A stretch of 64,000 nt of DNA from Riptortus pedestris (lineage: Eukaryota; Arthropoda; Insecta; Hemiptera; Alydidae). A program made the translations under genes and the position numbers. Shown piece by piece: positions 12,484-25,210 of this stretch. The DNA is taken from assembly GCA_019009955.1 (NCBI GenBank), contig CM032233.1:87912001-87976000 (forward strand), given 5' to 3'. The notes under the pieces are model-generated. The model was not told the origin of the DNA. It saw nothing but the letters and a program-made list of their open reading frames with translations, and did not search any database. How positions within the stretch are numbered: the first letter of the stretch is position 1; the number at the start of each line of letters is the position of its first letter.

Positions 12484-15400
12484 GAAAGTTTCTCCCTTTC
12501 TCAGACTGAAACAGAAGATTTATATGGGACGTTTATGTTTACAATAAAAAAAGAAACCTGTATACTATGTTCTATAACATTATTTGATCCAAGGCATTGG
12601 GACGGAGAGATCGTGTCGACACATTCAGGTGAAATCATTTTGAATTATGTCCTACAGTACATGTTATATATTTAATTTAAAACGAGAACAAGGAAGCCGT
12701 GTATAATTCTACAGAAGAAGGGGTGAGAAGTGAGGAAATTGTTGGTGAGGAACAAAAATGAAAAACACTTCTGTGTCAATCTCTCCCAACAACCATTTTA
12801 AATTTCAGTAACTTCTTATTCCTAAGTCCAATTGGAATACTGCATAGAAGAAAAAACAAGTGTTTGAAAATAAATTTTGAAATGCTGTATACTTTTTGTT
12901 TTGGCTTGGTATATACCTCCTCTCCCTGTATGCCAATACTGGTCATCTCAATCTTCTGCAAATGAAATATGAGAGAACATGGGTGCATACACCCTGTGAA
13001 TCGGGTATCCGTAAAATGTCAATAAGATTTATTTGAATTGGCTAGATGTATTTCAAAAAATTCTGAATAGATCCTGCCATATAAAACTAACATTTTGATA
13101 ATTCTTTGACAAAGTGAAGTCGAAACTGCCTCTTTCGTCTTCTACTTAATTTAATACCCATTTAAGCCTTTTCTTTTGTCAAATATATTTTTGAATGGAG
13201 TTTCCAAGTAATTTTTTTTAGCTAAATGAATGAAACTGTCATTTCAACAGGCCATAAAACTTGAATTTTATGTCATATAGTATGAATGCTTCTTCAAGTA
13301 CAACCGAGAGTACTTAAATATTTGTTGTGTGCAAGTGTGTGTCATTTATTTACTACTCCTTCAGAAAATTCAAACTCCTAGTTTCGTTCAAATGTGCCTA
13401 AAATGTGTTTATTTCCATTAAATGTTACACATAACAAAAAAAAAGATTCGTTAATAGTTTTGTTTTCTATAAAGAATTTTCTAATGTTAATTAATTTCTT
13501 TACAAATTATTGACTAGCATTTATACTTATATATAGTACTTACGTTACAAAATTAGGTCAAATTCTATGGATACATATTATAAAATCCATCAATTAAAAT
13601 AGTTATGTACATTAAATTAATTTCGTTAACTTTCGTAATACCACTCTAAATATATTACATAAACTTTTTTATTTATTGGCATGAAAATTTGACAAGCTTT
13701 TTAAATGATGAGGAACTTGTCCCATATTAAGGAGACAATGTACTTGATCCCAAATTATTTATGACAAATATTTTTTAGTATTATTTAATAATTGAACATT
13801 TATTTGAACAGTATTTAGCTTGTGTATGAAATATCCTTCAGGTATCAAGTTCTTTAATTTATTTTTAGACAAAGAATATTTTTTAATAGCCGAACACATT
13901 CGGGCAAAGCGTTAAAAAGTTTTACTCCTGAAAATGATACGTTTTTCTCGAAGTATTTATTTCTGTGTTTGGAGGGTTTGAAGCCTATTCTTGTATCTGG
14001 TTTTTTGATTATATATTATACTATTTTTGTGAAGCAAGTTCACGTTTTATTTGGTACATATACATTGAGTGAAAGAGTTATTAATTTTGATTCCTTAAAA
14101 TGTGGACGACAGGAGTGTTTCGATTTTCTCTTGTATATACACCGCATTGCTCTTGTCTGCTATTGAAATGTTAAAAAACAATTTTATGAGTGGCCCCAAC
14201 GCATAAGAAGTATGAAATAAAGCCATTTCTTTGCTGTGGGTGATTTTCCTTCTAAATTCCGGATGTAATTTGGAATGGCTCAGTGACTTGAAGTTAAATC
14301 ACATTGCCAATATTCTGGTGGCTGTCAGCTTGTACGGAGAATTTAATGCCTTAAATTCCAGGATGCTCTAAAGACAAGGAAGACATTGAATAACTGTGGT
14401 AATGAACTAAACCACACTCTCTCCTTTCTGGGCCGATGATGCTACTCTTCACGCGCCTTGATTTTTTTAATTACAGTCTTTTTCTGCCCATGACCTAGGC
14501 TCATCAAATCGGAGAATTAAAGATAGTATTTACGAGCATTGAGTGGGTTCCATTTCAGCGTGATTTTACGGCTCAACTGAGTCTTAACAACTCATTCCGA
14601 ATGGGCTATTAAGGCAATAAAAGAGAAATCTATGAAATGCGTGACCTCTAAATCAAAGAGAGATATTCAACTGAAAAATAAAAATAGAAATCCATAAGTT
14701 CTGATAAATATAAGCTCTCTATTAAACGCACTATTTTAGTAAAAAGCAAGAAAAATAATTCATAAAATAGATCCTGATTTTAATAGGTATAACAGTAAAA
14801 TCAGACGTTAAACCTTTCGAAAATGAAACGAAATTAAATGTATTTATTTCCATTGAATGTTAAAAAAGATAATAGGCTAAGTCAAGTATTTTCGGTATTT
14901 TCAAAGTAACGAAGTTACTATTATTAAGCCAATCAATTTCTTAACATATTGTTACGTTTTTTATTACAAAACCAGTAATAAACACTGTATAAGAGTTCTT
15001 TTCGATTGCAAAATTAAACACACACAGTTTTTATCACTGCACAATTTATTTAACAATGCACAATACACTTGGTTAATTATTCTTAATTACTACTCACAGT
15101 CTTCACTGATAGCTAACTCTGTTTAATTATTCATGTATTTAATTTTCATAACAATATTATTATATAGCGATCTTATTCAATTCATAAAAATATTTCAAAT
15201 GCAATGACTACACAGTCAAAAATCTATTAAGTTAATAATTAAAAATAATAATTTAACAAAGTTGACTATCGTATTAATGGGCTTGATACCATTCTAAATA
15301 TATAACTTCCATTTTTAATTTATTGACAGACTCTATTATTAGTGACAGTATGTGTGTGTATGAACACGAGCGTGTGTTTCGGGCGACTGGAGGGTCACAC

Positions 15401-15782
15401 AGTAGTTGCTACTCCGATTGTAAGTCACTTTCTTTCGTCTATTATAGGCTTTTTATTGTTTTCAGATAAACGCCATTTTATAATATGAGTCTGGATTTTA
15501 AGTGAAACAGTTAAATGATTTTTATAACGATCAATAGATATTATGGACACTTAAATGCCTTATGTAAAACTAAAGATGAAGGTTCTTAATGGAAAAAAAG
15601 TTGTATAAAAAGGGAGGGGTCCAGAGAAGAGGTAAGATGCAAAATTATAGATTTATCTTTTTTTTCTGTGTTAGATCGTGAAACTACACTTAACTCATGT
15701 TGTTGAGATATTATCCCCAACAGATATTGTTTTATATTTTCTTTTTTAACTAGCTAACACTGCACCTACGTAACTTGTTACA
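12484..15782. other. Longest HINE-poor stretch, no gene recognised
   Basis: AT-rich sequence. The 65-91 codon ORFs (12400-12675, 12776-12988, 13969-14166) show no domain. No TIR pairs, retrotransposon tails or HINE-like blocks were found by eye. Confidence 0.4.
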
Positions 15783-16287
15783 GAGGGTGTACAAGTTCCC
15801 GGGCCAGTACCCTTAAAATCGCCAATTGTATTAATAAAAGGCTGAGACTTAGCGTGCCGTAATTGTGATCCCTGAAGGATCTTTTCACTCCAGATTTAAC
15901 CTCGTAATCTTCTTCAGTACTATTCCAGCGACCTTAACTCTGGAATTACCAATGGAATGCCATACTTTTTAAGGCGGATTCTTGCAAATTCTAAAACAAG
16001 TTTATATCAGTGAATTTTTCGATTTGACGCATTCTTTAGCCGTAAAATGAACAATTATTTATTTCAGAAACGGCACATTTTATTGAAAAATGCTGCGACA
16101 TAAAAGATGTAGCCAACAAAGTTATCATTGAAAGAAGTCTACCGGACTGGCGGAGAAGTACTGGAGAAGATTATGAGATTGAATATGGAATGAAAAGATT
16201 CTTCAGGGGTCTTACCCAAGTCTCAGCCGTTTATTAATAGATTTGGAGATTTTAAGTGGGGTGGCACGGGAACTTGGGACACCCTTT
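15783..16287. mobile_element. TIR element (AGGGTGT ends), about 0.5 kb, non-autonomous
   Basis: The left end reads AGGGTGTACAAGTTCCCGGG and the right end, inverted, AGGGTGTCCCAAGTTCCCG. The two arms remain alignable for about 190 bp, through GGCTGAGACTT and the TCTTCTCCAGTACT block. The centre has no coding capacity. A relative with one arm lies inverted at about 45780-46078. No clear target duplication was identified. Confidence 0.75.
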
Positions 16288-17117
16288 ATATCTAACTACG
16301 TTACATTTACCTCGTTTTATTTATTTATATTTAATTAATTCATTAATAATTTATTTTATTTTATTAAGAATACTACATTCTGCAATTAAATGCATTTGGT
16401 AATGTGATGTGTACAATACAATCGTCCTCTATCACTCTCGTCAGAAACTACACCCCTTCACCACAATGAGAGGAAGTCAAGAGCTAAGGAGGAATGGCAC
16501 TTGAGACGAAAATATCCACTGCTATCATTTTACTTTAAACTTCTATAGGAAATCTCTGGGCCATTGTCTCTTGAGGCACCGTGGAGGGGAATATGGATGA
16601 GTGGTACTGGAAAGGGCTAGGACTTCTGGATTAGGATGATTGGATAGCATTTCATTAATAGGCTTATCAGTAATAATTAATATACCTGAATATGATGTTT
16701 CTTATGTCATCATTTAAAGCTTCAAGAAAAATAATACTTAACAGTGAAATTCTTTTCCACCCCATATTTTATAAGCTACTCGTCTTCTCTGGGGATAATT
16801 GACAGACGCCGTCAATTATTGCGGTTGAAAGTGAAAGGTTGTTACAGGTCTGTAATTATTTAAAGATCCCAAATCAGCTGATACTCTTCTACCAGTTAGT
16901 TATAGATTTAATGATTTTTCATTGATCTGAAGTACTTTAAACACGAAATCATTAAGTTTACTTTACACCAAAATCAATAATCGAGCAAACAGCAATTTTG
17001 CATAACAGTAATATAAACAAAACATTGCTGTAATGTTTATCTTACTGTCTCACATCTTCTCCTAAGTTGTGAAAAATATGATCGTCCAAGGAAAGCGATG
17101 CCTTCAACCAAGCTTAA
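16288..17117. other. Intergenic, nothing recognised
   Basis: Holds one small hairpin (ATAATTGAC, 7-bp loop, GTCAATTAT at 16795-16819). No gene seen. Confidence 0.4.
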
Positions 17118-18012
17118 CCCTCCGGCGGGGGCGCCTATTTGAGTTACGTTAGCGGGCGCGCTGCGGTGTTTGGACCGTATTTTGTTTTTTTTTTCTATTT
17201 TTTATTAGAAAATAAGCAATAACTTACTTACTTATGTTGTTTATTCATTTTTGCTTTGGTTTTACAGTAATTCTAATGCATGAAAATTATACGTTATCAT
17301 ATTGCTACGTAAAGGATGGCTAACATTTTGTTTTCATAAATAGCTTTGGAACATAAAAAACAACCTTGCAATAAGGTAGAATGATGACTGAGATATTTTA
17401 ATAATAAGTTGTTTGTTATAAATAACCACATATAGGGAATATACATAGGATATTCAGGAACGTATGAATAGAGGTATAGGAACAATAATTTTATGTTTTA
17501 TAATATTATTTTACAGACTAAAAATAGAGTTTGAAGTTTGAACAAACATTTTGTAATATAAATACAGAGTAATAGTATATTAGTAATATAATAAAAAAAT
17601 AAGTTCAAGGTTATAAATGATCAAATACAGAAAAAATATTCGGTTCAAAATTTGCATGAAAAAAAATTTAATTTATCAGTTAGGAACTAGAAAAAATGAA
17701 CTTTTTTTTGTATTACAGAACAAAAATCAAACTTCTTCCTCGTATAAAGGATTTCCTTAGCAATTATTGTATAATACTTGATGGATACTGTGATTTCGGC
17801 AAAAATTCCTTTTGGCACATATTGCATACAACACTTGTTCTATTATTTCCATGTGTCCCACATAGGTAGCAATTTTTTTAGCCCTCAGAAAACCGACTCA
17901 ATATGTCAGAACAAGTTGATACACAAATACCTGCCCCCCCCCAGCCCGCTGAAGTCATTTCTATTTCTAGTATTTTGACAGATGTTCAGATTGAGGTCCA
18001 AATGCCGCAGCG
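17118..18012 (+). mobile_element. piggyBac-like MITE, copy 1 (right TIR truncated)
   Basis: The left end is CCCTCCGGCGGG directly after TTAA (17114-17117). The right end stops at GCCGCAGCG, followed at once by GTTAA, so about 13 bp of the right TIR is missing compared with the copy at 46133-47031. The two copies are co-linear in opposite orientation. The interior is AT-rich; the short ORF beginning MSEQVDTQIPA (17903) runs out through the right end and is not a transposase. piggyBac membership is inferred only from the TTAA and the CCC terminus. Confidence 0.7.
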
Positions 18013-18227
18013 GTTAAAAGAAGTAATTCGGAACGATAAACAATACATCAAAAGGCTTATGGTATTCTTAATAGAATTCATTCGTTTCAGGAAATATAAA
18101 TCCACCTACCGCCAATGACAATAGTAGATGCAGTATATTGTAGTAAATTAATACAATAATAAAGGAATTTTAGGCAAATAGACCACGGATTACCTTAAAA
18201 TTTTGAGAATTGATGCTTAGCATTTTC

Positions 18228-18380
18228 CAACGCCCCTAACTATGAATCCTATGCGATTTCAGCCATTAAGGAACTTAGCCTTTGTTTTACATGAGTCGTT
18301 CAAATATTTATTTAGTAACGATCAATTAAAATTGGGGCCGCAAAGTGTAACAGCCAAATCTTTTATATATACATATATAA
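18228..18380 (+). mobile_element. HINE-like fragment (module end to microsatellite)
   Basis: GATTTCAGCCATTAAGGAAC, a TTTTACATGAGTCGTT block, a degenerate hairpin region and a short TA run. Both element ends are missing. Confidence 0.6.
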
Positions 18381-18444
18381 TGGTGGCCATGGGGATTATG
18401 GTGTGGACACATCTACCACTATCGTCAGTAAGCCGAAGGTAAAT

Positions 18445-18905
18445 AAAGTCGGTCAGGGGCTTAACTAAGCAGATTTCCAGATTTATCTTAAAACTCAAAA
18501 GGTCTATGAGAACAATATTTGGTACTTAGGCTTCAAATAAAGTGCTTCATAATATACCAGCTTTTTGTTAGCATGACATGAGTAGGAGTGGAGGTTTACT
18601 GTCGGACGGAAACTAAAAAATGCAAATATCTCGGTTAGTAATCAAGATAGCGAAAAAAACGTACATAACAACATTTATAGAAAATTACATTTTCAATAAG
18701 ATTGGTCTTTTACAATTTTTCGATCCGACACATAATAACGGAGATATTAAGGATTTTCGAAATCCCCTCCCCTCCCACTTGTCGGATTTCAGCCATTAAC
18801 CTCTTTCTTTGGTTTTACATAAAACGTTTAAATATCAAACAAAAATTGCGACCGCTAAAGCGTTAACAAACAAATCATGAGTACGACCTCAATAGCTTAT
18901 TTACT
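18445..18905 (+). mobile_element. HINE-like element, 3' part deleted
   Basis: 5' end degenerate (AAAGTCGGTCAGGGGC then AAGCAGATTTCC), one A module with GAGTAGGAGTGGAGG, hairpin remnant CGCTAAAGCG, then a jump from ACAAATC straight to ATGAGTACGACCTCAATAGC. The microsatellite, most of the tail and the terminal palindrome are absent. Confidence 0.75.
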
Positions 18906-19042
18906 TATTATTAGGGGTTAGTTCGCTAATAGAGCGCACTAGTATCGCAGAGCTTGTTGTCAGTGGGAGTCTTAACGAGTATATACATCTGACAGCCCCT
19001 CGGGATGACTAGTGATTATGACTCCACGGGATACTGTCCACA

Positions 19043-19483
19043 AGCAGACGGTAACGATTTTTGTTTGATCGATACGAAACTCAATATTTAAACGTTTTAT
19101 GCAAAAAGACAGGTCAATACGTTAATGGCTGAAGTAGGTCAAGGTGGGGGGGGGGGGGGTTTAGAGGGGATTTACGATAATTCGAAATATCTCCGTGTTA
19201 CCATATGTCGTATCAAAAAAGTCTATAGAATCTTGAGTATTCACCTTATTGCAAATTAAATTTACTGTAATTATTGTCCCATACATTTATTCTCTATCTT
19301 GAATATTAACCGAGATATTTGCATTTTTATTAAATGTGGGCAGATAACGGACGAGTGAGTTTCCTGCCAAAAGCTAGTTCGGCCGTTTCCGTAACTGTTC
19401 GTCTCTCGTATGGAGATTTCTCTATTGTATAACTTCACGTGGGAAATCTGCTTAGCTTACGCAGCCCCTGCGTGACGGACTTT
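19043..19483 (-). mobile_element. HINE-like element, subfamily C, 3' truncated
   Basis: Enters at the ACGGTAACGATTTTTG block and has a G-rich tract (about 19145-19160), an A module and the C-specific 5' block AAAGCTAGTTCGGCCGTTTC. It ends GCGTGACGGACTTT. Tail and microsatellite are missing. Confidence 0.75.
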
Positions 19484-20030
19484 GTAATGTACTAGGCTTG
19501 ATGGGTAGGTATTTTCAGAAGGATTGCATAAATGGCATATTAAAAGCAACCACTTGGAAATAAATCTAAAAACAGTATCGTGGGTTATGGTATTGGTCAA
19601 ACCCATGAATTCTTCTATTAGTGTCTTTGACCTCTAGTTAAAGTTCTTGAGGAGCTTTGGCGAGAAGGCCAATTGCTGGATGCGGTTTCACCTGCCCTCG
19701 TAACCATTTACTGTTGACCTTCGAACAATGAACTTCTTTTAAAATAAGAATTTTCGTTTAATACAGTGCATCATTGGCATCAGTCATGCTTAATTTGCTG
19801 GTTCCTAGTAGTTCCACCAATCCACAAAGAGCCGGATATGTCATTACACAAATTAGACCGTCCTTTTAGGCTCGATTTTAACGTTTCTATGAACATTTTA
19901 ATAGGCAATAGAAGAAACACTTTTAATTACTAATTAGATGCATTAGATTTATTATTTCTTGAATCGGCTACAATGGTGTTTTTCAATGGCAGATTAACGT
20001 CAAATCTTAAATGGTGGTTATCACACAAGG
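19484..20030. other. Intergenic, nothing recognised
   Basis: No supported feature. Confidence 0.4.
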
Positions 20031-20365
20031 TATTTGTATGTATTGTACCTCACACAACAAAAGTTCAGTGAAAACAATATTTGGTTAGTAGGAGTAGGGG
20101 ATTACTGAAGGCTAAAAAATAAATCAATTCCAATATTTTGGTTAATATTGAAGATAGAGAAAAAAAAGTGTGTCATAATTTATAGTACATTAAATTTACT
20201 AATTAAAATTGATTCTATACAGTTTTCCGAATCGACGTATAATAACGAAGATATTTGGAATTTTCGAAATTCCCCTTCTAACCCTCCTTCCCAACACTCT
20301 GATTTCAGCCGATAACGAACTCCATCTTTAGTTTTACATAAAACGCGACATTTAGAGCGACAACA

Positions 20366-20442
<77 letters not shown>

Positions 20443-20485
20443 CATTTAACAGACCTCATTTTCATCATCTCCTAGGTAGGTGCAA
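20031..20485 (+). mobile_element. HINE-like element, 5' truncated, (CA)n(TA)n at the microsatellite site
   Basis: A module from about 20058, C-rich tract, AGAGCGACAACAGAC block, then (CA)n at 20367-20400 and (TA)n at 20401-20437. The first 30 bp of the tail (ACAGACCTCATTTTCATCAT) follow and then it stops. The microsatellite is compound at the position that is pure TA in most copies. Confidence 0.7.
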
Positions 20486-20814
20486 TTAATACTTCAATGG
20501 ATGAATCAGAAATTAAGCGGTAAAGAGAATATTGAAATGAGTAAATTATTGTATTAACTAGGGCACATACTTACACCAAGCAGTACGAAAGTCCCATTAT
20601 TCTTAAAAACCTCAAGATTGTATCAAGATATCTAACCTGAAAAATAAAATAAAAATTAATATTCTATTACATTAAAAAAAATATATTATTATTACTAATG
20701 AGCACACCCAAGCGGAAGCAAGCAAGCGTACACGCGGTGAGCACGCCTGAGTTAAGTACCAGAAATAGTTTAAGAACTACAAAAGACTAGTTTTATAACT
20801 TGAGTGTTTGTAGT
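20486..20814. other. Intergenic, nothing recognised
   Basis: No supported feature. Confidence 0.4.
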
Positions 20815-21576
20815 AATTGCGATCTTTTTATAGAAGGGGAAATTTTGAAAATTCAAAATATCTCCGTTATTATGCATCGGATCGAAATATTGTATAAAAT
20901 TAATCTTGTTGAAAATGTAATGTTCTATAAATGTTGTTATGTACATGTTTTCTCTAAATTGACTATTAACCGCGATATTTCCATATTTTAGTTTTTGGCC
21001 ATCAGTAAACGCCCACTCCTACACATGTCATATCAACAATAAGCTGTTATGTCATAAACCACTTCATTCCAAGGTTAAATACAAAATATGGTTTCCTTTG
21101 TACTTTTATGATACATGAAAATACATTATGTGGTGACATCATTACGACTTTTCGTTCTTTACTCGAAAATGTTTATTTGCTGTATACCATACTCGATATT
21201 TAACTGTTTCAGTCAACACTGTAGATCATAATTGTTATTTGCGGAAATCGGACCTCAAATAGTGGGGGTTTAGAGGAGGGGGAGGATTCGAAAATCCAAT
21301 CTCCAATATTATGAGTCGGATCGCAAAATGTTAGAGATCCAATCTTGTTAAACTATTGATGTTCTACAATTGTTGCTCTATGCAATATTTCGTAACTCAA
21401 GTATAATGTGAGCTATTCGTACATTCATGTATTCTGCCTTCAGAACACCCCCTACTCTAATCATAGGTTATTTACCGATAAATAGAGAATATGTGCTCTG
21501 ATGAGATCACTAGCGTGTTATACCAGCATGTGGAAAATCTGCTTAGTTTATTCAGGCCTGCATGACGGTCTCTTTT
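20815..21576 (-). mobile_element. HINE-like element with A and B modules, 3' truncated
   Basis: On the plus strand an A module (about 20840-21110) is followed by a B module (about 21120-21500) and a diverged 5' end (GCATGACGGTCTCTTTT). In element orientation the order is B then A, as at 9220-10032. The tail and microsatellite are absent. Confidence 0.7.
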
Positions 21577-21720
21577 ACTACACATTAACTAGAGAAAAAC
21601 TAGTTAACTACCATTCAAATATATTGCCCCAAATCTAGCAAACGCTAACGGCTTAATTCTTATGAACTCATTGAAGTATATACACATTGTAGTCAGAAGA
21701 GTTGGTGAGTATATAAAATA

Positions 21721-21836
21721 TTTTAGCAGATTTCCTTTAAGGGACATCAGCTATTGAGATCGTACTCATTTTTCTTCAAATGTCCATCGATCCTACCCAG
21801 GAGATGACGAAAATGAGGACCGTTCAAAACTGTGTG

Positions 21837-21885
<49 letters not shown>

Positions 21886-22628
21886 GTATATTTGTCAGTT
21901 ACCGCTCTAGCGGTCGCAATTTTTGTGTTATCGTTACCATACATGATATATAATCGTTTTATACAAAAAAAAAAAACGATTAAGTTCGTTAACGGCTGAA
22001 ATCGGACCAGGGGGAGGGGGGGGGGAGAATTTCGAAAATTCTTAATATCTCCGTTATTATTATTAGGCATCGGATCGAAAAATTGTATAAAACCAATCTT
22101 ATTGCATATGTAATTTTCAATAAATGTTGTTATGTGCGTTTTTTCACTGTCTTGATTATTAACCGAGATATTAGCATTATTTTTAGTTTTCGGCCTTCGG
22201 GAAACCCCCATTAACAATAAACCATTATTATAAATTCGCATTTATTATAAGCTGTTATATTATGAAGCACTTTATTTGAAGCCTAAATACCACATATTGT
22301 CTCATAGAACTTTTACGTTTTGAGATAAATCTGTCTGATCGAAAAATTGTATAGAACCAATTTTGAAAATGTAATTTTCTATAAATGTTGTTGTGTACAT
22401 TTTTTCACTATCTTGATTATTAACTGAGATATTTGCATTTTTTAGTTGTCGGTCTTCAGTAAAGTCCCACTCCCTACTCATCTCGTATTAACAATATTCT
22501 ATTATATTATGAAGCACTTAATACCAAATATTGTTCTCATTGGACTTTTAAGTTATGAGATAAATGCAAATACAAGGCGCACGTGGGAAATCTGGTTAGT
22601 TAACGCAGCCCCTGGGTGACGGACTTTT
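21721..22628 (-). mobile_element. HINE-like element with tandemly duplicated A module
   Basis: Tail TTTTAGCAGATTTCC, (TA)n at 21841-21884, intact ACCGCT/AGCGGT hairpin, G-rich tract (about 22008-22025). Two A modules start at GATCGAAAAATTGTATA near 22073 and 22338, a period of about 265 bp. Ends GGGTGACGGACTTTT. Each A module ends in its own GATAAAT junction, consistent with unequal recombination or replication slippage between modules. Confidence 0.8.
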
Positions 22629-23586
22629 ATATTCTTATACGAATAAGATGAGATAATGGGTTTATGGGCGATAAACAACTAGGTTATTAAGCCCTTCATT
22701 TTTGTACAATTACGTGTTGGACTGTGTGTTTATTTGCTTTATTATTTAATTTTGGTATTTGTTTTCTTCAATCTCAAGCTTAGTAATAGGTTACAATTAT
22801 TTTATTTAAAATAATAATTTTCTTATATATATATATATATATAAAATAAAGTTTATTTGGCGAACGTAACTAATACCCTTCAAACTATTATGAATGACAG
22901 ATAATGGTGGCTGGAACTCCTTGAGGGAATAACGACAGCCCAAAAAATATGATATTGTACACATGAAGGAAGAAAAAAAAGGAGCAGGTCCAGAATGCTG
23001 TAATTTAATAACCTGAGAGAGGACTTGCGGAACCTAGGATTCTGTTAAAAGGGAAAACAGGTGCAGACCGTAATGAATTGCCGTACTGTTCTTAAATGGA
23101 ATTACAATTCATTTACGCAGGAAAAACGAATAACTTTTTAAATTTCTTATCGTTATTTTATAACTAGTAATTTTTATTTGTACACTTCGACTATACAAAA
23201 AAAATATTCTATTTAATTAAAAAATCAATATACAACATTGTATTTGTCTTTTATTTATTTGTTTTTTCCACTTATCTTTTCATAACTCTCTGTTACATAA
23301 ATGTTTAATGGTCTAATCGCTATTACCTCTTGTTTATACTGATCATATAAAGCATATTTCTATATGAATCTACGGTTTATCATTTCTTTTGTTCTTTCTT
23401 TACAAAAAAGCTTTGTTGTCTAAAGACGAATATCTATTTGAGCTAAATGTTTGTCTCCGTCTCGTATTCACGACATCATTAATCCTCAGAACCACTTCTG
23501 ACTGAACTCTCTGATGCGTGTTTTAGGTATTTTATATCCTGATAAAATTAATTGATGTCTTAGTAAGTTTTTTTTTTTTTAAAAGA
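22629..23586. other. Intergenic, nothing recognised
   Basis: AT-rich; short (TA)n at about 22826-22842. No gene or element ends seen. Confidence 0.4.
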
Positions 23587-23990
23587 AAAGTCCGTCACGT
23601 AGGGGCTGCGTAAACTATGCAGATTTCCCACTTGTATAGCACCCTTGTGATCTCATCAGAGCACGTATTCTCTATTTATAGAACATTTATAGAATCATTA
23701 CATTTGCAAGAAGATTGATTCTACATGCAATATTTTGATCGATGCATAATTACGGAAATTTTCGAAATCCTCCCCTTAAACCCCGCCCTCTCACTGGTCA
23801 GATCAGCCATTAACGAAATTAACCTTTTACATAAAACGTTTAAATATCGAGTTTGATAATGATCAAACAAACATTGGACAAACTGCTAGAGCGTTAACAG
23901 ACAGATCGATGGACAGTTGAGGACATTTTTCGAAAATCACGTCATGAGTACAACCTCAATAGCTGATTTCCCTTAAGGGAAATCTGCAAA
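23587..23990 (+). mobile_element. HINE-like element, short form
   Basis: 5' end AAAAGTCCGTCACGTAGGGG with the subterminal GCAGATTTCCC, part of a module, C-rich tract, degenerate hairpin, tail without microsatellite and intact palindrome. The last bases are CTGCAAA rather than CTGCTAAAA. Confidence 0.8.
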
Positions 23991-24416
23991 CAAGGAAACG
24001 AACGTAGCGTTTTGAGGAGAATTCCCTGCGGTACAAGATGATAAGTTATTTGTAGAATAGTGGAGAGTGACGATAAAAACAAAAGTATTATTAGCCCAGA
24101 ACTAGACTGCTAGTGAAGAACCTTGATGACATTTTTCTTCGAGAGTCGTGAACAAAGCTGGTGATAAAACAAATCAACTTAAACAACCATATGACCTTCC
24201 GTCATTTCATCATACGACTTTTTTTTTTGTAATAAGTCCAATGTGTATTTTTGATATCAATAGTTGTAGCCTATTTAATAGCATTGTTTTTAGTATTTAT
24301 TTAAATAGTTAGTCTAATAATTTAATTAAATTTTAATTGTGGTATTGTATACCTGTTATACCGGTACGTAGGTTTCAAGGCACACGGTCAAGATCCCCAA
24401 ATTACAAAAAAAAGAA
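23991..24416. other. Intergenic, nothing recognised
   Basis: No supported feature. Confidence 0.4.
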
Positions 24417-24749
24417 AATAGTCTGTCACGCAGGGGCTGCGTAAACTAAGCAGATTTCCCACGTAAAGGTATACAATAGAGAAACCCCCCCTCTCCCACT
24501 GGTCCGATTTCAGCCGTTAACGAACTTGATCTTCCTTTTTACATAAAACGATTAAATACCGAGTTTGGTGACGATTAAATAAAAATTGCGACAGCTAGAG
24601 TGTTAAAAGACAATATATATATAGTTTTGAACGGACCTCATTTTCGTCATCTCCTGGGTAGGATCGATGGACATTTGAAGAAATGTTTTGAAAATCGCGT
24701 CATGAGTACGACCTCAATAGTTGATTTCCCTCAAGGGAAACCTGCTAAA
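24417..24749 (+). mobile_element. HINE-like element, minimal form of about 330 bp
   Basis: 5' end (GTCTGTCACGCAGGGGCTGC) runs almost at once into the C-rich tract and GTCCGATTTCAGCCGTTAAC, so the internal modules are deleted. A degenerate hairpin, a short TA run, a complete tail and the palindrome (GATTTCCCTCAAGGGAAACC) then CTGCTAAAA follow. This is the smallest copy with both ends and suggests which parts are dispensable. Confidence 0.85.
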
Positions 24750-25210
24750 AAGGGGAGGGGGGTTGAAACAGAAAAAGAAAGAAAATAACGAAATTAAAAA
24801 AAAAAAGAGAAAGAAAAAAGGATTAAAAAAAAATGTCCCCTTGTGCATGTGTCTGCAATTTCCCATGGTCGGGGAACTCAAATACGGTTCTACGAGGGCA
24901 CTGATGACCTTGACGTTTTTTTTCCCCAAAACCCAACAAAGAAACAAACCTTCCGCCATTGGTTAAATGAATTTATATATTTCGTTATTTAACAATAAAA
25001 AAAATATTTCTTGAGCGGAAAGAAAGAGTGAGCGAGTGAGAGAAAGATAGAGAGTGTGTTTCAGAGAAAGGCAGTTTTTTTTTTTTTTTTTCTTTTGATT
25101 TTTTTTTATTTTTATTTTTTTTTTTTTTAACAAACTATAACTATAATTTATGAGAAATTAACTACAGACAAAACCTCAACGTCATATGGAAGATCAATGC
25201 CAAAAATAGT
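24750..25210. other. Purine- and T-rich low-complexity stretch
   Basis: A/G-rich run (about 24751-24840), GAGA-type run (about 25020-25060) and T-rich runs (about 25076-25130). ORFs of 81 codons on both strands here are low-complexity artefacts. Confidence 0.7.
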
